Positions 26,078 to 34,032 of a stretch of DNA of 64,000 bases are shown piece after piece. A program made the position numbers and the translations under genes. The stretch is from Flavobacteriales bacterium (GTDB taxonomy: Bacteria > Bacteroidota > Bacteroidia > Flavobacteriales_D > Sanyastnellaceae): contig PKDZ01000005.1 in NCBI GenBank assembly GCA_002862785.1, forward strand, positions 1-64,000, in the 5' to 3' direction. Each line of letters starts with the position of its first letter. Position 1 is the first letter of the stretch. The notes beneath the pieces were generated by a model. The model made no database searches, was not told the origin of the DNA, and saw only the letters and a list, made by a program, of their open reading frames with translations.

Positions 26078-27733
26078 TTACAGCGCCTCGAGGAGCGATC
26101 GTGTCCCCGGTGTCCATTCACCCTCCGCGCCATCCGCCAACAGCTGGCGAGCCAGCACCTTGCCAAGCTCGACACCCCATTGGTCATAACTGAACACATT
26201 CCAGAGGAGCCCCTCGAGGAAAATCTTGTGCTCGTAGGCGGCAATGAGCGCGCCCAAGGAACGGGCATCCAGGTCCTCGGCCAGACAAAAGGTCGAGGGG
26301 CGGCCTCCGGCGAAGGTCCGGTGGGGCGCCACCCTGTCAATGACCTCGGGAGCATGTCCCGCTTGGGTCATCTCAGTCCGAACGTCGTCCTCGGACCGTC
26401 CCACGCAGAAGGCCTCAGCCTGGGCAATGGCGTTGGCCAACAACAACCGGTGCATGTGGTCATCGGTGCCTTGCGGCCGTCTGGATGCGATGAACTCGAC
26501 GGGATGAAGTTCCGTGCCCTGATGAAGCAGCTGGTGGAAGGCGTGTTGCCCATTGGTCCCTGGCTCCCCCCAGACCACGGGGTGGGTGGCCCATCGGACC
26601 GGCCGGCCATCCCGTCCCACGGCCTTGCCGTTGGATTCCATCTCCGCCTGCTGAAGGTAAGCGGGCACCCGATGGAGGGCTTGTGCATAGGGCAGCACCA
26701 CCCGGCTGGTCAAACCGAGTGCATTGACATTCCAGATTTCAATCAGCGCCATGTGCAACGGCACACTGGTGTCCGCGTCCGCGGTCTGGAAGTGGCGGTC
26801 CATGGCCCGAGCCCCGTCGAGAAGGGCTCGGAAAGCGTCACCACCGGATCCAAGCGCAATGGCCAGTCCCACCGGACCCCACAGGGAGAATCGACCTCCG
26901 ACCCAATTCCCAAAGCCGAAGACTCGGCTCTCTTCAATGCCCATGCCGGCCGCCCCCGCCACATTGGAGGTGACGGCTGCCAGATGGGCTCCAGCTTGGT
27001 CTCCCAGCTCATTGCGAAGCCAACCGAGCGCCCGCTCGGCATTGGCCATGGTTTCTTGTGTGGTGAAGGTTTTCGAGACGATGACGACCAGCGTCGAACC
27101 GGCTTTGCACCCCTGCAAGGCCTGATCGAGATGGAACGGATCCACGTTGCTCACGAAACGAACGTCGAGCGGGGCACCCTCCTTGGCCCGCTGCGGAGCC
27201 AGGGCCTCGTGTACCATCACCGGTCCAAGGTCGGAACCCCCGATGCCGATGTTGATGACGTGGGTGAACCGACCGCCGGCCACCGTGGTATACCGGCCCT
27301 CCCGGACCGCATCTGCAAAGTCGAGGAAGGCTTCCCGGGTGGACAGGACGTCCTCCATCACCGGCTTACCGTCCACAGCAAACGCGTCTTCCGCCCTTCC
27401 GCGCAAGGCCATGTGCAATACGGCGCGGCCCTCGGTCTCGTTGATTGGGTGACCAGCAAACTGGGCGTCCCTCGCCCCTTGCCAATCGGCCGCCTGCGCC
27501 AATCCGAGGAGGCCATCCCAAGCCGCCAGGTCAATCAGCTGTTTGGTGAAATCGAACCGCCAGCCGAGCCCATCGGGCGACAGGACCCAACGGTCCACCC
27601 GGCCCGACTCCTGTTGGAGGTCAACGAGCCCTCTTGCCTTGAGGCGGGCAGCATGGCCCTTGAGGTCGACTCGGCGCGCCGCAGCATCAAAATCGAATGG
27701 CGCCCAACCGGGAATGCCCTTGCCTTCTCCCAT
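26078..27733 (-). CDS. pgi: Glucose-6-phosphate isomerase
   Basis: A 551-residue glycolytic enzyme interconverting glucose-6-P and fructose-6-P. Phosphosugar-binding and catalytic blocks are GIGGSDLGPVMV, VSKTFTTQETM, the signature FGNWVGGRFSLWGPVGLAIA, GTNGQHAFHQLLHQG with the active-site His, and YEHKIFLEGLLWNVFSYDQW. Length fits the E. coli-type family. It begins 5 nt after the fba stop, forming an fba-pgi operon of sugar-phosphate metabolism. Confidence 0.97.
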   Translation of the reverse strand: MGEGKGIPGWAPFDFDAAARRVDLKGHAARLKARGLVDLQQESGRVDRWVLSPDGLGWRFDFTKQLIDLAAWDGLLGLAQAADWQGARDAQFAGHPINETEGRAVLHMALRGRAEDAFAVDGKPVMEDVLSTREAFLDFADAVREGRYTTVAGGRFTHVINIGIGGSDLGPVMVHEALAPQRAKEGAPLDVRFVSNVDPFHLDQALQGCKAGSTLVVIVSKTFTTQETMANAERALGWLRNELGDQAGAHLAAVTSNVAGAAGMGIEESRVFGFGNWVGGRFSLWGPVGLAIALGSGGDAFRALLDGARAMDRHFQTADADTSVPLHMALIEIWNVNALGLTSRVVLPYAQALHRVPAYLQQAEMESNGKAVGRDGRPVRWATHPVVWGEPGTNGQHAFHQLLHQGTELHPVEFIASRRPQGTDDHMHRLLLANAIAQAEAFCVGRSEDDVRTEMTQAGHAPEVIDRVAPHRTFAGGRPSTFCLAEDLDARSLGALIAAYEHKIFLEGLLWNVFSYDQWGVELGKVLARQLLADGAEGEWTPGTRSLLEAL

Positions 27734-27738
27734 GGCGC

Positions 27739-28809
27739 TCAGGCCTTGTTGCGGTCAAGGCAGTTCAGGTCTGCGAAGGCCTGGGTCAGCCGCTCCACGA
27801 AGAACTGCTCTCCCTGGCGCAGCCAGACGCGCGGATCGTACTTCTTCTTGTTGGGTTGGTCCGCTCCCTCCGGATTCCCAATCTGACTCTGGAGGTAGGC
27901 CGCGTTGTCCGTCACGTACTCGCGCACGCCGCTGAGGAAGGCCCACTGCATGTCGGTGTCGATGTTCATCTTGACGGCACCGTAGGAAATCGCCTCACGG
28001 ATCTCGTCGACACTGCTGCCAGAGCCGCCGTGGAAGACAAAGTTCACCGGGCGGGGCCCTGTGCCGTGCTTCGCGGCGATGTGCTCCTGACTGTTCTTCA
28101 GGATCACCGGGGTCAGCTCCACGTTGCCCGGCTTGTAGACGCCATGCACGTTTCCAAAAGCCGCGGCCACGGTGAATTGATCGCTGACCGCGCCCAGCTT
28201 CTCGTAGGCATAGGCCACCTCTTCCGGCTGGGTGTACAAATGGGCGGCATCGATGTCGGTGTTGTCCACGCCATCCTCCTCACCCCCGGTCACACCGAGT
28301 TCAATCTCGAGGTACATGCCGAGCGGGGCCATGCGCTCGAGATAGCTCACGCAGGTCTCGATGTTCTCTTCGATGGGCTCCTCGCTGAGGTCGATCATGT
28401 GGGAAGAAAACAGTGGTTGACCCGTGGCCTTGTGGAAGGCCTCTCCCCGATCCAGTAGTCCGTCAATCCAAGGGAGGAGCTTCCGAGCGCAATGGTCCGT
28501 GTGGAGCACGACAGGCACCCCATAGGCTGCGGCCAATTCATGCACATGGTGGGCAGCGGACACGCTACCGAGCACCTGAGCTTGCTGGTTGTCCATTTTC
28601 AGCGACTTGCCGGCATAGAAAGCGGCGCCCCCATTGGACAACTGGACGATGACGGGAGACCCCACAGCGGCCGCCGTTTCCAATGTGGCATTGAGGGAAT
28701 TGGTGCCGATGATGTTGACGGCAGGGAGGGCGTACCCCCGGTCCTGTGCGTCATCGAAGAGGGCGGCGACTTCTTCGCCGTGCAGAACGCCGGAGCGGAA
28801 TCGGGACAT
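27739..28809 (-). CDS. fba: Class II fructose-bisphosphate aldolase
   Basis: A 356-residue zinc-dependent aldolase of the FbaA (class IIA) type that splits fructose-1,6-bisphosphate into DHAP and glyceraldehyde-3-P. The zinc site is HTDHC at 103-107; ELGVTGGEEDGVDNTDIDA, AAFGNVHGVYKPGN and FHGGSGSSVDEIREAISYG are the other signature blocks. The ATG at 28809 yields the standard N-terminus. It is first gene of an operon with pgi, served by a TACCTTCG -7 element at 28838-28845. Confidence 0.97.
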   Translation of the reverse strand: MSRFRSGVLHGEEVAALFDDAQDRGYALPAVNIIGTNSLNATLETAAAVGSPVIVQLSNGGAAFYAGKSLKMDNQQAQVLGSVSAAHHVHELAAAYGVPVVLHTDHCARKLLPWIDGLLDRGEAFHKATGQPLFSSHMIDLSEEPIEENIETCVSYLERMAPLGMYLEIELGVTGGEEDGVDNTDIDAAHLYTQPEEVAYAYEKLGAVSDQFTVAAAFGNVHGVYKPGNVELTPVILKNSQEHIAAKHGTGPRPVNFVFHGGSGSSVDEIREAISYGAVKMNIDTDMQWAFLSGVREYVTDNAAYLQSQIGNPEGADQPNKKKYDPRVWLRQGEQFFVERLTQAFADLNCLDRNKA

Positions 28810-28837
28810 GGTGCTGTTTCGTTGGGTTTGCAGGGCG

Positions 28838-28845
28838 CGAAGGTA
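28838..28845 (-). promoter_or_regulatory. -7 element of the fba-pgi operon
   Basis: Minus-strand TACCTTCG has one mismatch to TAnnTTTG and lies 28 nt before the fba ATG, in the 98-nt gap after the lipoprotein gene. Confidence 0.45.
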
Positions 28846-28907
28846 CACGTCACCCCTCGCCAACCCGGGCATTCACGTCCCCTTTTTCAAGGGTTGTGCC
28901 CGCATCC

Positions 28908-29465
28908 TCAGGGCCGAGAATCCACTGCCCCTTGTTCCAAGGCACGAATGAACTGTTTTTCACTGAAGGTCAGCCACTTGCTCGCATCCGCCGCCATGAC
29001 CGACCAAGCCGAACCGGGGTACAGGCGCATCACCTCCGCATACGCTTTCATCGCTCCCGTGGTGTCCGCGAGCTGCGTTTCGCGAATGAACCCGACCCTG
29101 AACAGGGCCTCGGGCATCAATTCCGCATCTGCGTCCCCTTCGACGATGTCCAACCATTGGGCTTCGGCGGCCGGGGCATCACCGCGCCCCAACAGCAGTT
29201 CGGCGCGTTTGACCAGCATCCGGTTGGCCACGGAATCTCCATGGTGGGCATTGGCATACAGCGCGTAGTCGCGAAGAAGAAGAGAAATGTCGTTCTCCAT
29301 CGCCTCATTGGCAACACGCTGGTCCGACCATGCCTCCAACTGTGGGAAGACGCGTTGTTCCGTCTCCCGAATCCGGTCGAGCAGCTCGGTGTCTTCGCCT
29401 CCCTCCGAGCAGGAGACGAGCAGTAACCAGGGCGCGAGGCACAGGGCCCAGTGTCGCCAGGTCAT
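28908..29465 (-). CDS. TPR-like lipoprotein
   Basis: A 185-residue protein with a lipoprotein signal (lipobox LLVSC at about residues 15-19), then alpha-helical repeat-like sequence (ADAELMPEALFRVGFIRETQ; AMKAYAEVMRLYPGSAWSVM), as in tetratricopeptide proteins of the BamD/YbgF style. It is probably attached to an envelope membrane and acts as a protein-interaction adaptor; the partner is unknown. The ATG overlaps the def stop (ATGA), so the two are translationally coupled. Confidence 0.85.
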   Translation of the reverse strand: MTWRHWALCLAPWLLLVSCSEGGEDTELLDRIRETEQRVFPQLEAWSDQRVANEAMENDISLLLRDYALYANAHHGDSVANRMLVKRAELLLGRGDAPAAEAQWLDIVEGDADAELMPEALFRVGFIRETQLADTTGAMKAYAEVMRLYPGSAWSVMAADASKWLTFSEKQFIRALEQGAVDSRP

Positions 29466-30040
29466 CGCCGGTTCCGTTTTCCGGGAAACCGCATAGGATA
29501 GTCAGACGGTACCTTGCCCGCTCCGATTTCCTTCAACTTGTTCTGCAAAAGAGCCTTTTTCAGGACGGGCGCATAATCTGGAATCATCACGCCATCGAGG
29601 TGGTCGTTCTCGTGTTGGACGATGCGCGCGGCAATGCCGCTCAGAGCCTCCTCCCGGAGCACCCAGTCCTGGTCGTAGTACTCCACCTTGACGCCCACCG
29701 GCCGCTCCACCGGCTCGCGGATGCCCGGGATGGACAGACACCCCTCCTCCATGACGTCGCATTCGTCCGACTCATCGAACAGCACAGGGTTGATCATCAC
29801 CCGCTTGAAATCCTTGCATCCGGCATCACCACCGTCCCCTTCCCCAAATGGAGAACCATCCACGACGAAGAGGCGAAGCGACTGGCCGATCTGCGGAGCA
29901 GCGAGGCCAACGCCCTCGGCCTTGTACATGGTCTCCCACATGTTATCGATGAGCTCACGGAGCCCTTCCATGTTCTGTTCCACATCCTCGGCCTCCTTCC
30001 GGAGAACGGGATCACCATAGGCGACGACCGGCAATACCAT
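29462..30040 (-). CDS. def: Peptide deformylase
   Basis: A 192-residue iron/zinc hydrolase that removes the formyl group from nascent proteins. The three signature motifs are GVGLAAPQIG (motif 1), EEGCLSIPG (motif 2, metal Cys) and the HENDHLDG form of HExxH (motif 3). The start at MVLPVVAYGDPVLRKEAED was chosen because it matches the family N-terminus and is preceded by CAAATTTG and 4 nt. It is divergent from ribBA, with 48 nt between the start codons. Confidence 0.96.
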   Translation of the reverse strand: MVLPVVAYGDPVLRKEAEDVEQNMEGLRELIDNMWETMYKAEGVGLAAPQIGQSLRLFVVDGSPFGEGDGGDAGCKDFKRVMINPVLFDESDECDVMEEGCLSIPGIREPVERPVGVKVEYYDQDWVLREEALSGIAARIVQHENDHLDGVMIPDYAPVLKKALLQNKLKEIGAGKVPSDYPMRFPGKRNRR

Positions 30041-30044
30041 GGTG

Positions 30045-30052
30045 CAAATTTG
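30045..30052 (-). promoter_or_regulatory. -7-like palindromic element abutting def
   Basis: CAAATTTG, itself a palindrome, has one mismatch to TAnnTTTG when read on the minus strand and ends 4 nt (CACC) before the def ATG. Confidence 0.4.
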
Positions 30053-30056
30053 CGCC

Positions 30057-30084
30057 TTGCGCGCCATTCCGCCGTCTACCTTTG
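30057..30084 (+). promoter_or_regulatory. ribBA promoter, full consensus, leaderless arrangement
   Basis: TTG (30057-30059), a 17-nt spacer and TACCTTTG (30077-30084) match the Bacteroidota -33/-7 consensus. Only CACC separates the -7 element from the ATG at 30089, so transcription should begin at or next to the start codon. Confidence 0.65.
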
Positions 30085-30088
30085 CACC

Positions 30089-31237
30089 ATGCCGGAGCAA
30101 CCCAGACCCCTCGACACGATTGAGGATGCCATTGAAGACATCCGCCAGGGCAAAGTGGTCATCGTCGTGGACGACGAGGACCGTGAAAACGAGGGCGACT
30201 TCGTGGCCGCTGCACGGTCAGCTACACCGGAGATGATCAACTTCATGGCGGTCGAGGGCCGAGGACTCATTTGCGCCCCCCTCATCGAAGACCGGTGCGA
30301 CGAGCTTGACCTCGAGCTGATGGTCAACCGCAACAACGCGGCCTTCGAGACGCCGTTCACCGTGAGCGTCGATCTGGTCGGCCATGGCTGCACGACCGGC
30401 ATCAGCGCCATGGACCGCGCCAAGACCATCCAGGCACTGATTGACCCCGCCACCCGACCGGAGGATCTGGGCCGGCCGGGCCACATCTTCCCCTTGCGGG
30501 CGCGCCGCGGCGGCGTGCTGAGACGAGCGGGACACACCGAAGCCGCCATTGACCTGGCGCGCCTCGCCGGGCTTGAACCCGCTGGTGTCATCGTGGAGAT
30601 CATGAATCCCGACGGCACGATGGCCCGCCTGCCCGAGCTGTTGGAGATGGCCGACCGCTTCGGCTTGCGCATCATCTCCATCGAAGACCTCATCGCCTAC
30701 CGACTGGCCCATGACACCCTGATCGAGCGGACGGGAACGCGGGAAATCGACACGGCCTACGGACGGTTTACGATGACGACATACCGCCAAACTACGGGCG
30801 ACGGCGAGCACTTTGCCCTGACCCGAGGAAGCTGGACCGAAGACGAGGCCATTTCCGTCCGGGTGCACGCCGGACAACCCCGCTTCGATCTGCTCCATGC
30901 TCCCGCATTTGGCCGAGGGGAGGCGCTGGATCTCGCCCTGCGCAAGCTCGGCGGCATGGAGCGCTGTGCCTTCGTTTACCTCGAAAACGGAGACCACCCC
31001 TGGAGCGCCATCCACGCCTTGCCGGAAGGGCCACAGGCTGTGGACCCCTCCACCCACGACATCGGAGAGGCGGAACTCAAGCGCAGACAGGGCCGCACTT
31101 ATGGACTCGGCGCCCAAATCCTTCGCGACCTGGGACTGCGGAACCTGAAGCTGATCAGCGACACGGCCAAGGTCACCAAAGGCATGAGCCTGTATGGATT
31201 GAACATTCAGGAAGTGTTGCCCCTCAGGAACTCCTGA
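30089..31237 (+). CDS. ribB: 3,4-dihydroxy-2-butanone-4-phosphate synthase fused to a degenerate RibA-like domain
   Basis: A 382-residue RibBA-length protein. Residues about 1-205 are RibB, which converts ribulose-5-P to the 4-carbon riboflavin precursor, with the acidic active-site loop DDEDRENEGD at 28-37, HGCTTGISAMDRA and GHIFPLRARRGGVL. Residues about 206-382 follow the RibA fold but lack its zinc motif: where HSECxTGD...CDCG is expected there is VRVHAGQPRFDLLHAPAFG, and no RQEGRG block. GTP cyclohydrolase activity is therefore unlikely; the separate ribA at 14417-14992 would supply it. Confidence 0.94.
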   Translation: MPEQPRPLDTIEDAIEDIRQGKVVIVVDDEDRENEGDFVAAARSATPEMINFMAVEGRGLICAPLIEDRCDELDLELMVNRNNAAFETPFTVSVDLVGHGCTTGISAMDRAKTIQALIDPATRPEDLGRPGHIFPLRARRGGVLRRAGHTEAAIDLARLAGLEPAGVIVEIMNPDGTMARLPELLEMADRFGLRIISIEDLIAYRLAHDTLIERTGTREIDTAYGRFTMTTYRQTTGDGEHFALTRGSWTEDEAISVRVHAGQPRFDLLHAPAFGRGEALDLALRKLGGMERCAFVYLENGDHPWSAIHALPEGPQAVDPSTHDIGEAELKRRQGRTYGLGAQILRDLGLRNLKLISDTAKVTKGMSLYGLNIQEVLPLRNS

Positions 31238-31263
31238 ACCGCGTCTTCGAACCTTGGACACGA

Positions 31264-31291
31264 AAAAACCCGGCGGAAGGGCCGGGTTTTT
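31264..31291. terminator. Bidirectional terminator between ribBA and rpmE2
   Basis: Arms AAAAACCCGGC and GCCGGGTTTTT form an 11-bp stem with a 6-nt loop between two convergent genes; both strands end in a T run. Confidence 0.85.
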
Positions 31292-31309
31292 CTTGGAGGC
31301 AGAAGCCGT

Positions 31310-31564
31310 TTACTTCTTGTGCTTCGCGTAGCGGGTGCGGAACTTGTCGATTCGACCCGCCGTGTCCACCAGCGTGTTCTTACCGGTGTAGAAGGGGTGA
31401 CTGGCGGAGCTCACCTCCACCTTGATGACGGGGTACTCGTTGCCGTCCTCCCATTGCTCGGACTCCTTGCTCTCGGCGCAGCTCTTGCCGAGGAAACGCC
31501 AATCCGCGGTCAAATCCTTGAAAATGACGGTGCGGTAATTGTCGGGATGGATGCCTTCTTTCAT
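31310..31564 (-). CDS. rpmE2: Ribosomal protein bL31, type B
   Basis: An 84-residue large-subunit protein. [17 protein letters not shown] and [20 protein letters not shown] are diagnostic. The CxxC zinc ribbon of type A L31 is absent, making it the type B (RpmE2) form. A complete promoter (TTG-N20-TATTTTTG) precedes it with a 19-nt leader. Confidence 0.97.
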   Translation of the reverse strand: MKEGIHPDNYRTVIFKDLTADWRFLGKSCAESKESEQWEDGNEYPVIKVEVSSASHPFYTGKNTLVDTAGRIDKFRTRYAKHKK

Positions 31565-31583
31565 GGCGAATCAATTGGGTCGG

Positions 31584-31614
31584 CAAAAATAGACCGGGAA
31601 ATTTTCCCATCCAA
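31584..31614 (-). promoter_or_regulatory. rpmE2 promoter, perfect Bacteroidota consensus
   Basis: On the minus strand TTG (31612-31614), a 20-nt spacer and TATTTTTG (31584-31591) match the -33/-7 consensus, 19 nt before the ATG. Confidence 0.65.
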
Positions 31615-31697
31615 CCCTCACAAACGGGCTGCGTTTGAGAGAGGAATCGCAAGCCATCAACACCGTCGGATGGAAAACATTGGCCACTGGAATCACA

Positions 31698-31725
31698 TTC
31701 ACCATCCCCTATCCCGGTAAATTTG
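31698..31725 (+). promoter_or_regulatory. Promoter of a candidate small RNA
   Basis: TTC (31698-31700), a 17-nt spacer and a perfect TAAATTTG (31718-31725) sit in the rpmE2/SPOR-gene gap. The downstream sequence is non-coding and ends in a terminator. Confidence 0.5.
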
Positions 31726-31729
31726 TTCT

Positions 31730-31824
31730 GGTTTTAAGTGAGAAGGTCAGCTTCGGCTGACTGAGCATCAAGTGATAATTTGGTTAAGTAGTCCCGCGGT
31801 GAAACGTCACCGCGGGATTTTTTT
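31730..31824 (+). ncRNA. Candidate ~95-nt small RNA
   Basis: The predicted transcript begins just after the TAAATTTG element. It contains a GTCAGC-TTCG-GCTGAC hairpin (31746-31761, UUCG tetraloop), an unpaired AU-rich middle and a strong terminator (31792-31824). No coding frame is evident. It could be a stand-alone regulatory RNA or an attenuated leader of the SPOR-like gene that starts at 31903. It does not match the SRP RNA, tmRNA or tRNA features I know. Confidence 0.45.
31792..31824 (+). terminator. Strong rho-independent terminator upstream of the SPOR-like gene
   Basis: The 11-bp stem TCCCGCGGTGA/TCACCGCGGGA with an AACG loop is followed by seven T residues. It ends 79 nt before the next ATG, in the same orientation. 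Confidence 0.85.
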
Positions 31825-31902
31825 GTCCCCGTCCACAACACCTTGTCGACAGTGGCGCACGACCAACCCGGACACGCCCTGTCCCCTGAGGCACCTTGCA
31901 CC

Positions 31903-33066
31903 ATGAGGCGTTTCCACCTCTCCATGCTTACGGCCGGCCTCGCCATGACCGTCCTAAGTCTCATCATTCCCGGTGGTGTGGTGATTGAGTTCGGTTTGGA
32001 CAGCGCTCCTGCGTCCGGCACAGCCACGCCGTTGACCATCAGCATTCAAAAGGGCGGCCTGGACTATTTCGGCCGCATTCTCCTCGCCATTCCGGAGGAC
32101 TGCACGCTGTCCCCAAAAAAACTGCATGGCGGCAGTTTTGCTCTCGACGAGGAAGAGGGGCGTGCCGTCGTGAGCTGGTTGAAGCTACCGGAAGCCGATC
32201 GCTTCGACCTTCAGTTTGACCTCAAAGTGGCCCCGGACGCTCCAGCGGGCACACGGGAGATGAGGTCCGAGTTCAGCTTCATCCGCAACCAGGACCGGGC
32301 ATCCGTCACACCCCCTCCCTTCCTGTTCGAAGTGGCCAATCCGACTGGCACGGGCGGCGACCTGGCCTCGGCTTCACAAGAAGCGTCCCTCGATGCCTCA
32401 GGGTCTGCTACCCCAACGGCCCATCGAACCTGGACCGAGGTGGGCATGGACCTCATCGTGCGCATTGAGGTGGATGGCCATGACGGAGGCTTCATGAAAC
32501 TCGAGGAATCTCTTCCCTCCGGCTGCGACCTGACGGTGCTCGATGCCGGTTCAGGAACCGTTCAGACCCAACCCGATGGCTTCAGTGTGGTGTGGTTTGA
32601 CGGAATTGGCGCGGGGTCAGTCGTTTATCAATTGCGTCAGTGCGCATTATCCGCAGTCCAAAACTTATCGGGCTCATTATCTGCCGTTCACGACAGCAAA
32701 TCGGTCACGATTGACGTTCTTTCTCTTGGTTTGGTGTCGGAATCCGGAGCACAAGAGCCTGAAGTGGCCTCTAAAATGCCGGATATTTCCTTCGAAGTGC
32801 AGGTTGCCGCCACGAAAAAGGCTGTGGTTACCGATTATTTCAAAGAGAAGTTCAATTTTCGCCTCCCGACCACTGAGGAGGAGAGTGAAGACTGGTGGAA
32901 ATACAGCACCGGAAACCACGAGGAGTATGCTGAAGCCCGGGCCATGCGGAACCAGATTCGCGAGAATCACCAGTTCTTGGGCCCCTTCGTCATCGCGAGA
33001 AGGAATGGCCGTCGGATCAGTGTCCAAGAGGCACTGACCACGACAGGACAGCAGTGGAAGCCCTGA
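31903..33066 (+). CDS. Exported protein with C-terminal SPOR-like domain
   Basis: A 387-residue protein beginning MRRFHLSMLTAGLAMTVLSL, a signal peptide or anchor. The middle (about 30-290) is beta-rich, with no recognised family and a low-complexity linker (SASQEASLDASGSATPT). Residues about 300-387 resemble the Bacteroidota SPOR-like domain: ISFEVQVAATKKAVVTDYF, WWKYSTGNHEEYAEARAMRN and a final PFVIARRNGRRISVQEAL. Such domains bind denuded peptidoglycan, so an envelope or septal location is inferred. The ATG at 31903 was chosen for the signal-like N-terminus. xerD follows after 15 nt. Confidence 0.75.
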   Translation: MRRFHLSMLTAGLAMTVLSLIIPGGVVIEFGLDSAPASGTATPLTISIQKGGLDYFGRILLAIPEDCTLSPKKLHGGSFALDEEEGRAVVSWLKLPEADRFDLQFDLKVAPDAPAGTREMRSEFSFIRNQDRASVTPPPFLFEVANPTGTGGDLASASQEASLDASGSATPTAHRTWTEVGMDLIVRIEVDGHDGGFMKLEESLPSGCDLTVLDAGSGTVQTQPDGFSVVWFDGIGAGSVVYQLRQCALSAVQNLSGSLSAVHDSKSVTIDVLSLGLVSESGAQEPEVASKMPDISFEVQVAATKKAVVTDYFKEKFNFRLPTTEEESEDWWKYSTGNHEEYAEARAMRNQIRENHQFLGPFVIARRNGRRISVQEALTTTGQQWKP

Positions 33067-33081
33067 CCTGAACGAACGATT

Positions 33082-34032
33082 ATGAACCGCGAACAAACCA
33101 ATCCCAACAGTACCGGCGGAGCCGGCTGGGCCTCCTCGATGCGGGGGTTCCGGAGTTGGTTGGAACTGGAACGCGGGCTGAGTTCGAACTCCGTGGAGGC
33201 CTACCTCAGGGACGTGCAGCGTCTCTCCTTTTTTGCCCAGAATCTGTCCTCCTCGGCCTTCACGCCGGGGGAATTCGCTCCGGAACACGTGGACGGATTC
33301 ATCGCCCAATTGTTCGAGGAGGGACTCAGCCGCAACAGTCAGAGTCGCATCCTCAGCGGCGTCCGGAATTTCTGCAAATATCTCTTGCTTGAAGGCGTTC
33401 TGGAACGCGATCCGCTCGAACTCGTGGACTCTCCCCGTCCCGAGCGGAAGTTGCCCGATGTCCTGAGCGTCGAAGAGATTCAAGCCATCATCGAGGCCAT
33501 TGATCTCTCCCGCAAGGAGGGCATTCGGAACCGGGCCATCCTGGAAACGATGTACAGCTGTGGCCTCCGGGTCTCGGAGGTCGTGGGCCTGCGAAAGAGC
33601 TGCATCGATGAGGTAGAAGGCATGGTCAAGGTCCTCGGCAAAGGCAAGAAGGAGCGCGTCATCCCCATTGGTGAGCTCGCCCTGGACACGATTGCCCGCT
33701 ACATTGAGGAGTACCGGAACTTCTTGGACATTGAGCCGGGCTATGAGGACACCCTGTTCCTCGGTCGTCGCGGACGGGAACTGACCCGCCAGATGGTGTT
33801 CACCATGTTGCGCCGGACGACCCATGAGGCCGGCATCCGCAAGCAGGTCAGCCCCCACACCTTCCGCCACTCCTTCGCCACTCACCTCATGGAGAGTGGA
33901 GCCGACATCCGGGTGGTTCAGGAGATGCTGGGACACAGCTCAGTGTCGACCACCGAGATCTACACGCACCTCGACCAGCGTTACCTGCGCGAGCAGATGG
34001 AGAAGTTCCATCCCCGCAACGTGAAGGCTTGA
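33082..34032 (+). CDS. xerD: XerC/D-type tyrosine recombinase
   Basis: A 316-residue site-specific recombinase that resolves chromosome dimers at dif during segregation. The N-terminal SAM-like domain includes FRSWLELERGLSSNSVEAYL. Catalytic residues are Arg163 (CGLRVSEVVGL), Lys187 region (LGKGKKERVIP), His259/Arg262 (HTFRHSFATHL), His285 (LGHSSVSTTEIY) and Tyr294. Nothing nearby suggests an integron or prophage, so a housekeeping Xer role is the best reading. Confidence 0.95.
   Translation: MNREQTNPNSTGGAGWASSMRGFRSWLELERGLSSNSVEAYLRDVQRLSFFAQNLSSSAFTPGEFAPEHVDGFIAQLFEEGLSRNSQSRILSGVRNFCKYLLLEGVLERDPLELVDSPRPERKLPDVLSVEEIQAIIEAIDLSRKEGIRNRAILETMYSCGLRVSEVVGLRKSCIDEVEGMVKVLGKGKKERVIPIGELALDTIARYIEEYRNFLDIEPGYEDTLFLGRRGRELTRQMVFTMLRRTTHEAGIRKQVSPHTFRHSFATHLMESGADIRVVQEMLGHSSVSTTEIYTHLDQRYLREQMEKFHPRNVKA

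Noticed and set aside
26000..27886. A 628-codon plus-strand frame opposite pgi
   Set aside because: pgi on the minus strand is complete and unmistakable; the plus frame is a shadow.
31730..31824. The small RNA candidate as SRP RNA, tmRNA or a tRNA
   Set aside because: It lacks the GGAAGCAGCC-type apical motif of SRP RNA, a tRNA-like acceptor ending and a T-loop sequence.
32677..33936. A 419-codon minus-strand frame across the SPOR-like gene and xerD
   Set aside because: It overlaps two real plus-strand genes, including intact recombinase catalytic residues.
33082..34032. Tyrosine recombinase as a sign of an integrated element
   Set aside because: The protein looks like chromosomal XerD. 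No att repeats, tRNA gene, phage or plasmid genes were found nearby.
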